A DNA stretch of 64,000 bases from Prosopocoilus inquinatus (GCA_036172665.1 CM069874.1:49520707-49584706), one strand, 5' to 3'. Shown: positions 43,658 to 54,988, counted from the stretch's first letter. Translations and numbers: made by a program. Notes: generated by a model from the sequence alone, not told the origin.

Positions 43658-45535
43658 ATGATGTCCATCAGACATAAAGCATTGTCCAGAGCTAGAAGGC
43701 TCAAAACTAGTGGGGCAATGGATTACTATAAAGAAATCAGAAATTTTACTACGTCTTCGATACGCAGTGAAAAGAAGGCCTACTTAGTTCACTCTTTAAA
43801 TAACAAAAACAATATCTGGAAAGATTTACAGCACATGAATATCTATCACAAAAATAAAAACATTACCATTCCTGCGAATATTGCAGATGTTAATCTAATT
43901 AATAATCATTTTGTAAATTCAGTTGCTAAACTATCAGTTAATAAAGAGTTATTAGACTTTTATGTTAATAATCAATTTTGTCACTTTGATCAAAAATTAA
44001 TATTTTCTGCTGTTACAGAAAGTGATATATCTTCAATACTACATTCCTTTAAAACCAAGTCTGTTGGTTGTGATGGAATTAATGTGAAAATGCTCACCTT
44101 GTGTTGTCCGTCCCTATTGCCCTACATTACTTTTATAATAAATTTCTGTGTGTTACATAATGTTTATCCAACATGTCGGAAAAGAGCTTTGGTAATACCT
44201 TTACCAAAAAATAAAAATCCAATTGCTTTTAAAGACCTAAGACCCATAAGTTTACTTTCAATTTTTTCAAAAATATTAGAAAAAGTTATAGATACACAGT
44301 TGCGTAAGCATTTGCATAAGTATGACATACTTCCTGTCACACAATCGGGCTTTAGGCCTGGACATAGTTGTGAAACCGCACTTACTGCTGTGTTAGATGA
44401 TGTTTTTAATGCCCTCGATCACAATGATATTAGTATTCTCATTTTGCTTGATTTCACTAAAGCGTTTGATTCTATTCATCATGATTTGCTTTTAGCTATT
44501 TTGGGTTTTATTGGACTTAGTGAAACAGGTGTACAATTTTTTAGAGCTTATCTTTCCAGTCGTACTCAGCAAGTTAAATTACATGACAATTTGTCAACTG
44601 AATTATCCTTAAATGTGGGAGTCCCCCAGGGAAGTATCTTGGGTCCTTTGCTTTTTATTATTTATACTTGCAACCTCTTTAATAATTTAAGAGTGTGTAA
44701 ATTTCATTTGTATGCTGATGATACTCAGCTGTATCACTCCTTTTCTAAGTATAATCTTACTCATGGGATTTCTGATATTAATGCCGACCTAGATATTGTT
44801 CACACTGTATGCACTAATCATTGCTTATCTCTTAATCCTTCAAAATCATCAGTTTTAATTTTTGGGAAGAATAAAGAATGGCTAAGATTGAGGGATGAGG
44901 TTAAGCTAAGTGTTGGTGGGGCAGCTATCCACGTGGTTGAACACGGCAAAAGTTTAGGCATGCATATAGACAGACGTTTACGTTTTAAGTTACATGTCAC
45001 AAAAATTATTCAGAATACCATCAGTCATCTTAAAGTTTTATATGGTTGTAAAGGCTGTTTAAACGTGAAACTCAAAAAAATGTTATGTGACATCCTGGTT
45101 CTGAGTCACTTTAATTACTGTGACTCTGTTTATGGTCCGTGCTTAGATAAAAATGATATACGAAGAGTTCAACAGGTGCAAAACTCCTGTCTTCGCTTCA
45201 TGTACGGCAGAAAACGCAGAGATCATATTTCTCATACCTTAAATTGGGCCAACTGCCTTAATATGAGTAAGAGGCGATATTTACATTCTAGCGTTTTATC
45301 CTATAAAATTTTAAACAGCAAAATTCCACATTATCTCTATTATAGATTAAACTTTCGGACACATGTACATAATATCAATGTTAGGAGTAAGGGTTTGCTA
45401 ACACCACCACTTCACCGCACTGCTCTATTTACAACGTCATTTTCTTACAACGTTGTGTATGTCCTTAATAATATTCCTGTTGAGATGAAAAAAATATCGC
45501 TTATGAACTTCAACCGACTTATGAGAGTTCTTTAG
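43658..45535 (+). pseudogene. LINE ORF2, reverse transcriptase portion (open)
   Basis: 625 codons without interruption. The order of motifs is standard for non-LTR RT: KDLRPISLLSIFSKILEKVI, SGFRPGHSCETAL, LILLDFTKAFDSIHHD (motif A), GVPQGSILGPLLFIIYTCNL (motif B), HLYADDTQLYHSF with Y352-ADD (motif C), then LNPSKSSVLIFG, the thumb, and a C-terminal region with VLSHFNYCDSVYGP, QNSCLRFMYGRKRRD, RRYLHSSVL and SYNVVYVLNNIPVE. There is no RNase H domain. The true ORF2 start lies upstream in the endonuclease segment; the ATG at 43658 is simply the first in this frame. Confidence 0.88.
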
Positions 45536-45911
45536 TTGTCGTTCTAAAACGAATGTGGTCTTAAGAAATGTTTCGAAATCAGAACAATACAAGTTTGTAC
45601 TTTACATTAATTGAGTTACATTATTACTAGTAAAATCATACAGATGCCTCTCAGACTTTCGCCTTTTTATTTTAATTTGATTTCATTACTTATAAAAGGC
45701 TCGGAAATAATAGCAGCATTTATTGCTGACTCCGTGCCTTTTGGCTGTATTGCATTTCTTTTCTCTCTTTTTTTCTCTCGTTTTATTTTATTTCTCTTTT
45801 TTCTCACTTTCAAGCATTTGTTGGCACAATTTTAGTTTATGTTTCTTCTTAAACATAGTTTAATTAGTGCTAGCAGTTCTTGTATATTTTGTATGTAATG
45901 CAGTCAATAAA

Positions 45912-46753
45912 CATTATTATTATTAAACAGATAAAATAGCGACATCTTACTATCGCTTTTTGACCTGACATTGCAGTAGGATAGACAAATTGAAGCGGGA
46001 TTTGCTCCTAATAAGTCCCCCATGCAAGGCGGCCATGCTTGCTGTCAAAGCATAATGAAAATTTTAGAAAAATTTTGTGCAAATCGTTTTTCTTTTTTTT
46101 TTTTTTTCTAAAATTTTCATTATGCTTTGACAGCAAGCATGGCCGCCTTGCATGGGGGACTTATTAGGAGCAAATCCCGCTTCAATTTGTCTATCCTACT
46201 GCAATGTCAGGTCAAAAAGCGATAGTAAGATGTCGCTATTTTATCTGTTCATCAGTCTTATATCGCAATTGCGAATAAATTGGGCAAATCGTTTTTGTTT
46301 GCAGTGGGAATGTCGGGCTACGTCTCTGCTGAAGAAGCCCCAAGCAGGGCTGAAACAGCTGTCCAGAGGCTGCTCGAGATTTTCACTGCAATCAAAAACG
46401 ATTTGCACAAAATTTTTCTAAAATTTTCATTATGCTTTGACAGCAAGCATGGCCGCCTTGCATGGGGGACTTATTAGGAGCAAATCCCGCTTCAATTTGT
46501 CTATCCTACTGCAATGTCAGGTCAAAAAGCGATAGTAAGATGTCGCTATTTTATCTGTTCATCAGTCTTATATCGCATTTGCGAATAAATTGGGCAAGTC
46601 GTTTTTGTTTGCAGTGGGAATGTTGGCCTACGTCTCTGCTGAAGAAGCCCCAAGCAGGGCTGAAACAGCTGTCCAGAGGCTGCTCGAGATTTTCACTGCA
46701 ATCAAAAACGATTTGCACAAAATTTTTCTAAAATTATTATTATTATTATTAAT
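45912..46753. repeat. (ATT)n tail interrupted by 310-bp repeat array
   Basis: ATT repeats occur at 45912-45925 directly after the LINE and again at 46733-46752, after the 310-bp repeat array. The simplest reading is that the array lies inside one (ATT)n tract. Confidence 0.6.
45926..46735. repeat. 310-bp repeat: tandem pair plus inverted partial copy
   Basis: Two direct copies, about 46107-46420 and 46421-46733, are offset by 310 bases and nearly identical. A partial copy in opposite orientation (about 45930-46085, from AACAGATAAAATAGCGACAT to the AAAATTTTAGAAAAATTTTG region) is separated from the first by a T-rich spacer (46090-46106), making a long hairpin. Each unit also contains an internal inverted repeat (CAAATCGTTTTTGTTTGCAGTG and its near complement about 90 bases later). 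Related copies occur at 5.5 and 25.8 kb. Confidence 0.85.
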
Positions 46754-46755
46754 AA

Positions 46756-47584
46756 ACTGAAATGACTTTTCTCACAGTAAACAATGTTATGATAGGTTGC
46801 GCCCTCTGTAATATTAAGTTTTATGTCTAGTTAAGTACTTAGTGTGCTAATAGCAATATACATATGTAGTGGGGGCACTGTGCGCCATGGTATAATCGTG
46901 AGCACGCAACGCAGCATGGTTGCCAACCCTACCGATTTTTCTGTAAATCTACTGATTTTTAACATTTTTTACCGACCTACCGTTTGACACTTTTATTCTA
47001 CCGAAAAGCTGCAAGACTTTTGATTTCTGTTTGTTCTTTATATTACAGCTTTTTCTCTTTTTCTCTAGGTTGAATGAAAGAGCAATCGAATGATTTTCAA
47101 TCTGATAGAACTTTTCTTTTTTGATGTACGCCTGAATTTTAACGTATGTCCTACATTTAAACTGATTTAATCTAAAGTCAAATTGATTTGATTTTGAATT
47201 GAGCTAATTTTAAAGCAGAAAGAGCAGAAAGTTTCTTAATGGAACAATATTTTGAAAATAAATGGACATAACCTCCCAATATTTTCTTAACTTTCTTTAA
47301 CTGGTATATGAAACATTTGAATTTCAATCGCAATCAAGAAGCAACTACACAGTTTTTCAATTAAAAACCCAGTTTAAATGTTGCCATTATCATATGAAGT
47401 ATATAAACGTAAAGAGTCAATTTTAACATTTTTTTGCATTGAATGTACTCATATATGATTTGTCAAAGTTAACACTAACATCAAAGGCTTGATTTACATA
47501 TTACAAAATTACGATTTCTGACATTAGCAATATACATATTCCCATTCTCTTTATTTATGATTTCTAACTAACTAACTAATCTAA
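46756..47584. other. AT-rich noncoding interval
   Basis: No gene supported; a slightly GC-richer start (GTGGGGGCACTGTGCGCCAT near 46870). Confidence 0.45.
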
Positions 47585-48560
47585 CACGTTCCCTTTAATA
47601 CCGTAGAAAGATAATTTTTGTAGTAGAATGTTATGATCCACAAGATCAAATGCTTTAAAAAGGTCGCAGTTCAGGCTAGCTACCAACATTTTTTTTATTA
47701 ACAAGAGAATATATATTTGACAAGATATTATTTAAAGCCGTGACAGTGGATCTTCCCGAGCGAAAACCATGCTGTGTATTATCTATAAGCTTATATTTTT
47801 CAAAGAAAATAACAAGACGGTTTTTTATTGCAATTTCGTATATTTCTGAAAGAGCAGGAAGAATAGCTATTGGTCCATAATTCGTAATATCCGTTTTATT
47901 TCGTTTTTGTGTACTGGTAGTATTTTAGATGTTTTAAAGTACGTAGGATATATACCCGTTTCAAAACAGAAATTAATCATATTTACAAGAACATCAACTA
48001 TTAAATCAACTGTACATTTATTTACTATTACGGGAATGTCGTCGATCCCAGAAGCCTTCGTATTTTTCAATGATTTAACAATATGCTTGGTTTCATAGTC
48101 ATCCACAGGAGATAGAAATAGTGACTTACTGCAACTAGTTTTGAAATTACATAATTTTTTATTACAATAATCTGTGTTTAACTTATTGTGAGGTATAATA
48201 TTCTGAGGTGAGACAAAGCAGTTATTAAAACGATTACTGATAGTTTCAGGGTAGATACGATTTGATCGTCGATCATGAGCTCTGTTGGTGAACCCATATT
48301 ATCCGTTTGACCCAAATCGTTTTTAATAACGTTCCACGAAGTTTTGATAACGTTGTCAGAATTTTGAATTAGCTGATCATTACGCGTCTTTTTGGCGGCT
48401 TTTACTACTCGATTAAAAATTATTGAATATTTATTGTAATATTCTTGAAGAGAAAAGAAGCGAAGAGTACGGAAAAGGGTTCTCTTCGTTCTTGATGATA
48501 TAACAATGTCTTTAGTTAACCGACTTTTCGAAATTGTTCGGGTTTTATTATTTTATTTAT
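47585..48560 (-). pseudogene. LINE RT remnant
   Basis: Minus-strand frames carry TKASGIDDIPVIVNKCTVDL and CFETGIYPTYFKTSKILPVH (47867-48106), followed after a frameshift by YGPIAILPALSEIYE, NTQHGFRSGRSTVTALN, a motif-A-like CDLFKAFDLVDHNILL and YGIKG near 47590. The YADD region and everything beyond are missing; upstream (to 48560) weak matches to the endonuclease-RT linker (GQTDNMGSPTELMI) remain. It is closer to the LINE at 17.5-21.5 kb (motif-A layout KAFD.V.H and YGI(R/K)G) than to that at 42-45 kb. Confidence 0.75.
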
Positions 48561-48890
48561 ATTGAACTATTTTTGAAAAATGGAGTCAAATTGTGTCAAT
48601 TTATGTTCCGAATCTGCTGCTTCAAATATAGGTTCCCAATTCACGCTGTAGCTCTTCAGCAAACTTCATTAAATTTCTAGTTGAAAAATTTAGTCCTATT
48701 CTCAATGCAGTTAACGTCTTCAATTTTAATAGTCTACAGGTTGTGACCTGAGAAATCTATTATGAGATTATCTACTGAAAATTTATTTGAGATTATAATT
48801 TAGTAAAAAATTGTGAATGCATGTTGATGTGGGCCCATCTATTACAGGTACGAAGTTATTATTTTAACAACGAGAGAAACGCGTGTGTCT
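48561..48890. other. Noncoding spacer
   Basis: No feature seen between the LINE remnant and mariner copy 2. Confidence 0.45.
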
Positions 48891-48892
48891 TA

Positions 48893-50183
48893 CGTGGGCT
48901 GCTGGAAAATTTTCTGGAATCTACTAGGTCTAGAATTGTTAGCGTTTATCAACTGTCATATTTGAAAAATTTGACGTTTTTCGCCTAGAATTCTATTGAC
49001 AGTTCCTATCCAAGTGAACTAGTTTTGTTTCTACAGCATTTGAGAAAAAGTAATTTTGTGGAAACATGGAAATCTGGGGTGAAAACTTTCGTGCCATGAT
49101 TTTTTACGATATCAAATGTGGTCTAACGCCGAAACAATGCCTCGATCGGCTTCATTTGGCTTTGGGAGATGAAGCACCATCAAAGAGCAGTGTTTATAAT
49201 TGGTTTGCCGAATTCCAGCGTGGACGTACCTATCTCAGTCACGAATTTCGTGAAGGTCGTCCATCAACATCTGTTGTTGCCACTAATGTAGATGCAGTGC
49301 GTGAATGCTTGAGCGAGATCGACATGTGACATACCATGAGATTCAAGCATCCTTACGCGTTGACATGAAAGCAATACACCAGATTTTACATGATCATTTG
49401 AACGTACGAAAGCTTTGCAGTCGTTGGATCCCACACAATTTAACAGAAGGGCAAAAGCAGGGTCGTGTCAAATGGTGCGAAGAAATGCTCAAGAAATTTA
49501 ATGGAGGTCGTTCAAATTTAGTCTATAACATCATTACTGGTGACGAAACGTGGATCTATTCGTACGAGCCAGAAAGTAAACAACAATCTACCGTTTGGGT
49601 ATTTCAAAATGAACCTAAACCAACAAAAGTTGTCCGTTCACGCAGTGCTGCGAAACAAATGATTGCTTGTTTCTTTGGTTTAACTGGACTTGTAGCAACC
49701 GTGGCTTTAGAGGATCGAAAAACCGTGAATGCTGATTGGTATACTACAATTTGTTTGCCGGAAGTCATCGATCAAATAAGAAAAAACAATCGAAATCGAC
49801 GAATTATTCTCTATCATGACAACGCCAGCTCTCACTCAGCCCGTCAAACAGTTGATTTTTTGTCCAACAAAAATGTTGAATTAATGACTCATTGTCCATA
49901 TTCACCTGATTTATCACCTAATGATTTCTTTTTGTTCCCAAATATCAAAAATAAAATGCGTGGTGAGCGATTTTCGTCGGCTGAAGCAGCGGTTGAAACA
50001 TTCCGGACACTGGTATCTGAGGTACTATCTTTAGAGTGGAAAATGTACTTTAGAAATTGGTTCGAGCGTATTCAAAAGTGTATTGACGTCAAAGGCGTAT
50101 ACTTCGAAAAACAATGATACCGTTTACCAAATTTCATAGGCGTTTTTTCATACCGTTTCCAGAAACTTTACCAGCAGCTCACG
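48893..50183 (+). mobile_element. Mariner (DD34D) element, copy 2, nearly intact
   Basis: TA at 48891-48892 and 50184-50185, terminal inverted repeats CGTGGGCTGCTGGAAAATTT and its imperfect complement at the right. 1291 bp, the usual length for mariner. One transposase gene with a one-base deletion. Confidence 0.93.
49066..50117 (+). pseudogene. Mariner transposase, copy 2 (one-base frameshift)
   Basis: The N-terminal part (49066-49329) carries the helix-turn-helix domain: GLTPKQCLDRLHLALGDEAP, SSVYNWFAEFQRGR, GRPSTSVVATN. A single missing base near 49306 (GAATGCTTGAG where copy 1 has GAAATGGTTGAG) shifts the frame. The remainder (49305-50117, 270 residues) has ERDRHVTYHEIQASLRVD, LCSRWIPHNLTEGQKQGR and the catalytic triad D80 (TGDETW), D172 (YHDNASSH) and D207 (SPDLSPNDFF), with 34 residues between the last two, as in all mariners. 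The end is GVYFEKQ. All domains and catalytic residues are present, so this is the least damaged copy of the family here. Confidence 0.92.
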
Positions 50184-50185
50184 TA

Positions 50186-51626
50186 CACAAAGTTCTTGTG
50201 ATGAACTGACAGTACAGAGCCACATTACCGCAATAGAAAATTTACAGTTGTACAATCAACTCTTCTTGTTTCTTGTTTCGATATGGAAAGATTTTCAATG
50301 TAATTAGTTGACCTCGACCTCCGGAATATTTCGTCACGTTGCGTCATACAGCAAGAGCGCCGTAAATTATTTTAATAATCCCAATGCACAATGTGCCGGA
50401 TCGGTGCGTTTTTACGGCACTACTGAAACGATGGCGTGAACATACGCCAGTCCCTTCCTTAGTTATAATATACGGGTGTTCCATTACTAAGTAACTGAGC
50501 CACCCTCAGTTGACGCATGTTTTACATAATGTCTTAACAGGTATGCGGTGATTTTATTGTAATGTAGTTTCTGTCTTTTGTAATTGCTATCATTAAACTG
50601 AAAATAAAATATTAACTATCACCAACAAATTTAACAAGATATCTATATGGCCTTCCCGTCGTTGGTGAGGCAGACGTCTCATCGTCAACAGCATGTCAAA
50701 GCGTATTAAGAATTATAATTTAAACCATTTGTTTCTTTTACATTTGCAAATGTAGGGCGGAAATTTTCAAATTGTAGCAAGAAGTTTTAAATAATTCTTG
50801 CGTTTTCAGAAAACGTGAATGTAGTATCTCCAATCCCTAGTGAATACATACGCGTCGAAACGTGTACAAAAAGCATCCAAGAACGCTCAAAGTTAACAGA
50901 CGGGAAAGTAAACTGGCGTCAGTTGTCACATTTTAAAACTTGGTCGTAAACCTCGGATACATTTTTTTGTGTTTTATTGCAGTTTTTTTTCTGTTTCTTT
51001 TATGGAAGTCCGAGAGCACACCATAAACCGGAATTTTATTTGCAATATGTCGGGCGAGCGCGCGCGCGCGTGTGCGAAACACAAAAGCCAACGTTCGAAC
51101 GAACGCAAATATTTGTCGTCGAGGACGTCTTTTCCTCGTCGAAAGTTTCCAAAGTAATATACGACGCAATATAAGTCGCAGTTATGAAAACCGTTTAATT
51201 TTTGCGTGCGGAAAAGTTGCCGCTTTACGACTTGTATTACACCCCAAAAACCTGCTAGATTTTATGAAATACCAAGAGGGTGCGTTCTCATAAATTTCAC
51301 ATTGAGTGCCAAGGAGTTGCGACATCGCTTTCTGTGATTTGGCTTCTATTGAAAATGACGATGTCTTTTACACTCTCGTAATTTTCTTGACGTGAAATGA
51401 AATTTTGGTAAGATTCTCTGAGATATTCTTAGTAAATGATTATGAGGTTTCCCTGTCCAAGGTAAATCCCCTAAGTTTAAGAGATTCTGCTTGGAAAAGG
51501 CGCAGCATCTTTTGAATGACGTTCAGGTCTGTTTAAACCAAAGTCTTACAAAACTGTAGTAGGGTTACTTTATAACATTGGCCACGAAGCAGTAATTGGC
51601 GAACGCACTCAAATAATGACTACATA
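50186..51626. other. Noncoding interval with CpG-rich patches
   Basis: Two GC/CpG-rich patches (about 50310-50450 and 50850-51190, the latter with GAGCGCGCGCGCGCGTGTGC) are unlike the AT-rich repeats around them. A 78-codon minus frame and several short plus frames across the second patch have no recognised domain. The stretch CGGTGCGTTTTTACGGCACT (50401) resembles one at 60814, so part of it is repetitive. Confidence 0.45.
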
Positions 51627-51628
51627 TA

Positions 51629-51809
51629 CTACGCCCGCCAACAAAATCTGGGACCACTCTCTACATGCAATTTTGAATTTATTAATTTGAATGCAGCTTT
51701 AAACCATTCATCTTGCAATTTAGAACTTGTTTCTATGGTAATGCAAAAACACGTCGTTAGATTTACAGTAGGACATATTACATGTCTCAGATTTTTTTGG
51801 CGGACATAG
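51629..51809. mobile_element. TA-flanked MITE (~181 bp)
   Basis: CTACGCCCGCCAACAAAATC at the left and ATTTTTTTGGCGGACATAG at the right are imperfect inverted repeats flanked by TA (51627-51628, 51810-51811). A half copy with CTATAGCCGCCAAAAAAATC lies at 39363-39420. Confidence 0.65.
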
Positions 51810-51927
51810 TATATACATATGCATCAAATTTGGCGACATGACTCTAACGTAATGTTAACGTATAATAAAAGAACCAATTTAAAAATGGGTTTTCTTCCTA
51901 TTGTCCACTATTGACACATCGCACATA

Positions 51928-52350
51928 CGTGGGCTGCTGGAAAAGTTTCTGGAAACGGTATGAAAAACGCATATGAAATTTGGTAAACGGTATCATTGTT
52001 TTTCGAAGTATTGGCTTTTAACGTCAATACATTTTTGCATACGCTCGAACCAATTTCTAAAGCACGTTTTCCACTCTAAAGAAACTCAGAAACCAGTGTC
52101 CGGAATGTTTCAATCGCGGCTTCAGCCGACGAAAATCGCTCACCACGCATTTTATTTTTGATATTTGGCAACAAAAAGAAATCGTTAGGTGATAAATCAG
52201 GTGAATATCGACAATGAGTCATTAATTCAACATTTTTGTTGGACAAAAAATCAACTGTTTGACGGGCTGAGTGAGAGCTGGCGTTGTCATGATCGAAAAT
52301 AATTCGTCGATTTCGATTATTTCTTCTTATTTGATCGATGACTTCGGCTG
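51928..52350 (-). mobile_element. Mariner element, copy 3, truncated
   Basis: Only the 3' third of the element remains, on the minus strand: the right terminal repeat (CGTGGGCTGCTGGAAAAGTT next to TA at 51926-51927) and transposase codons for HDNASSHSARQTVDF, YSPDLSPNDFFL and MRGERFSSAEAA. A small deletion disrupts the segment after VSE. Similarity to copies 2 and 4 stops abruptly at about 52349, where a minisatellite begins. Confidence 0.85.
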
Positions 52351-52359
52351 ACTTCTGAA

Positions 52360-52580
52360 CTTGAGCACTAGACTCCAGTTTCAGACTTTACTACAAGACT
52401 CGAAAACTAAGAGAATTCCAAATTCGAGTATTGGAGTCGAGTACTGTACACGAATACTGGACTCGAGTCTGAGACAAGAGTTCAGTATTCGAGTACTAGC
52501 TCCGAGTGCTAGATTCCGAGTGCTGGACTCGAGTACGGGTCTCAAGTACTGGACTCATGTCCCAGAATCAAATTCAGAAT
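52360..52580. repeat. Degenerate 13-14 bp minisatellite
   Basis: About 15 imperfect units related to GAGTACTGGACTC (for example CGAGTGCTGGACTC, GAGTACGGGTCTC, AAGTACTGGACTC). It starts within about a dozen bases of the breakpoint of mariner copy 3. Confidence 0.75.
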
Positions 52581-53196
52581 CGATTCTTTTCTTAACGAGT
52601 TGGCACACCGCTAGTTCCAATGTTCCGAGAAAGAACGAAAATGGCATTTAATGCACATTCTGTCGAAAAACTTTTTAAAAAATAGTTGTGAAAGTATTCT
52701 GCACATTTTGAATTATACTTTACTAAGTTACACACCAAATTTGTTTTTCTTTCTTTTGGTGGAATAGCGACGTTATGTGACTGCTTCGCTGAATTATATA
52801 AATGAACCACTGAAATATTCTTCTGATATCAAAATTCCACAGAGCGATTACTTTAACAATTATGTCGTGTTCTGGCCATCAATAATAAAACGTACTGGTC
52901 CAACCATTATATAGAACTACAACTGCATCTAATATCGCTAATGAACACTGCTCTTTGTATAAGGGTACCCCCTAAGGTTGATCTCTACCTTCTGCAGGGC
53001 CAACTTAGAAAATAGCTATCACTAGTATTCCCCTGCTAGGATAACCTTTAGCCCGCTGTAGGTAGTGTAATGGGAACCAAGGGAAAACACACGAGGTTCC
53101 CTCCTCACAGTCCACTGGGGGAAAACGCACCCAGTAGGTTTCAGGAATGCTGCAACGACCCGCCCGCATAACATGGACTAGCAAACAATTAACTGG
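52581..53196. other. Noncoding interval
   Basis: No gene supported. A GC-richer stretch at 53030-53160 (ACCCAGTAGGTTTCAGGAAT) shows no domain on either strand. Confidence 0.45.
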
Positions 53197-53198
53197 TA

Positions 53199-54492
53199 CG
53201 TGGGCTGCTGGAAAAGTTTCTGGAAACGGTATGAAGAAACGCATATCAAATTTGGTAAACGGTATCATTGTTTTTTCGAAGTATTCGCCTTTGACGTCAA
53301 TACACTTTTATATACGCTCGAACCAATTTCTAAAGCACGTTTTCCACTCTAAAGATGCTACCTCAGAAACCGGTGTCCGAAATGTTTCAACCGCTGCTTC
53401 AGCCTACGAAAATCGCTCACCACACATTTTATTTTTGATATTTGGGAACAAAAAGAAATCATTAGGTGATAAATCAGGGGAATATCGACAATGAGTCATT
53501 AATTCAACATTCTTATTGGACAAAAAAATTAACTATTTGACGGGTTGAGTGAGAGCTGGCGTTGTCATGATGGAGAATAATTCGTCGATTTCGATTGTTT
53601 CTTCTTATTTGATCCATGACTTCCGGCAAACAAATTGTAGTATACCAATCAGCATTCACGGTTTTTCGATCCTCTAAAGCCACAGTTGCTACACGCCCAG
53701 TTAAACCAAATAAACAAGCAATCATTTGCTTCGCAGCACTGCGTGAACGGACAACTTTTGTTGGTTTTGGTTCATTTTGAAATACCCAAACGGTAGATTG
53801 TTGTTTACCTTCTGGCTCGTACGAATAGAACCACATTTCGTCACCAGCAACGATGTTATAAACTAAATTTGAACGATTTCCATTGAATTTCTTGAGCATT
53901 TCTTCGCACCATTTGACACGACCCTGCTTTTGTGCTTCTGTTAAATTGTGTGGGATCCAACGACTGCAAAGCTTTCGTACGTTAAAATGATCTTGCAAAA
54001 TCTGGTGTATTGCTTTCATGTTAATGCGTAAGGATGTTGGAATCTCATGGTATGTCACATGTCGATCTCGCTCAAGCATTTAACGCGCAGCATCTACATT
54101 AGTGACAACAACAGATGTTGATGGACGACCTTTACGAAATTCGTGACTGAGAGAGGTACGTCCACGCTGGAATTCGGCAAACCAATTATAAACACTGCTC
54201 TTTGATGGTGCTTCATCTCCAAAAGCCAAATGAAGTCGATCGAGGCATTGTTTCGGCGTTAGACCACATTTGAAATCGTAAAAAATCACAGCACGAAAAT
54301 TTTCACGCGAGATTTCCATGTTTACACAAAATTACTTTTTCTCAAATGCTGTACGAACAAAACTAGTTAATTTGGATAGGAACTGTCAATAGAATTATAG
54401 GCGAAAAACGTCAAATTTTTCAAATATGACGGTTGATAAACGCTAACAATTCTAGACCTACTAGATTCCAGAAATTTTTTCAGCACCCCACG
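53199..54492 (-). mobile_element. Mariner element, copy 4, full length
   Basis: TA at 53197-53198 and 54493-54494, inverted repeats CGTGGGCTGCTGGAAAAGTT and CGTGGGGTGCTGAAAAAATT (read from each end). 1294 bp on the minus strand. The transposase carries a nonsense codon and frameshifts. Confidence 0.92.
53266..54319 (-). pseudogene. Mariner transposase, copy 4 (nonsense and frameshift)
   Basis: On the minus strand the N-terminus (54319 to 54080) is intact: MEISRENFRAVIFYDFKCGL, SSVYNWFAEFQRGR. A TAA at 54080-54082 replaces the glutamate codon seen in copies 1 and 2 just before MLERDRHVTY. The next part (54079 to 53513) keeps VAGDEMWFYSYEPEGKQQ (first aspartate) and LHHDNASSHSTRQ (second). An extra A in a run near 53521 then shifts the frame, so the third aspartate region (YSPDLSPNDFF) lies in another frame. 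It has different lesions from copies 1-3, as expected for independent decay of separate insertions. Confidence 0.9.
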
Positions 54493-54664
54493 TACAACAA
54501 AAACTTTTACAACAGTTGCCTGTTGAAGAAGATAGAAAGCATTTTATATCAATTCTGCAACAGACGTGTATAGAAACATGCTCACAAAGATTCCAACAAT
54601 TTGTACTGCTCTGTCTTTTCCGACCAGCTGTAATCGAAGCGTACCTTTTTGCCGGATTGCGATT

Positions 54665-54988
54665 TGTGGGTCCGTGACAATTCTGTGTACAACAATTTGG
54701 TGCATAACAATTCGGTGTACGCCAATTGGGTGTATGCGACAAACGGGTGTATGCGACAGTTTGATGTATGACAGTTTGATGTATAACAATTTGGTGTATA
54801 ACAATTGGGTGTACGACAATTCGGTGTACGACAATTGGGCCTACGACAATTGAGTGTACGACAGTTGGGTATATGATAGTTGGGTGTATGACATGAGTAC
54901 GACAGTTGGGTGTATGATAGTTGAGTGTATGACAATTGGGTGTACTTCAACAGTTCGATGTACGACAATTTAATGTATGACTAGTCGG
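54665..54988 (+). repeat. 15-bp minisatellite
   Basis: About 20 imperfect units of GTGTACGACAATTGG (variants with TATG, ACAGTTGG, AATTCG). Because 15 is a multiple of three, all frames that stay open encode pentapeptide repeats, such as YTQLS on the minus strand. This accounts for the overlapping open frames there, which I do not regard as genes. Confidence 0.9.

Larger units (their letters stand above)
41705..45925 (+). mobile_element. Non-LTR retrotransposon, nearly intact
   Basis: ORF1 (coiled coil plus RRM-like) and ORF2 (endonuclease plus RT), then a 3' UTR with AATAAA at 45906-45911 and an (ATT)n tail. The 5' end is not sharply defined; the sequence from about 41705 (GGCGGCAGCTGAGTAG) is a reasonable leader. 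Only single-base frameshifts separate the ORFs from full length. Two other fragments here (11.8-13.1 and 33.7-34.1 kb, both minus) belong to related families. Confidence 0.85.

Noticed and set aside
45926..46735. CRISPR-like array
   Set aside because: Two 310-bp tandem units with no spacer structure in a eukaryotic transposon-rich region; it is a dispersed repeat.
49066..50117. SETMAR-like host fusion of mariner transposase
   Set aside because: TA-flanked TIRs bound the element tightly and no SET-domain coding sequence is adjacent.
50933..51169. Arg-rich 78-codon minus frame as a host exon
   Set aside because: No domain, and the composition follows the CpG-rich DNA and a CG microsatellite; evidence is insufficient.
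54461..54968. Overlapping Tyr/Thr/Leu- and Asn/Cys-rich repeat proteins
   Set aside because: All are translations of a 15-bp minisatellite in different frames; period three alone keeps them open.
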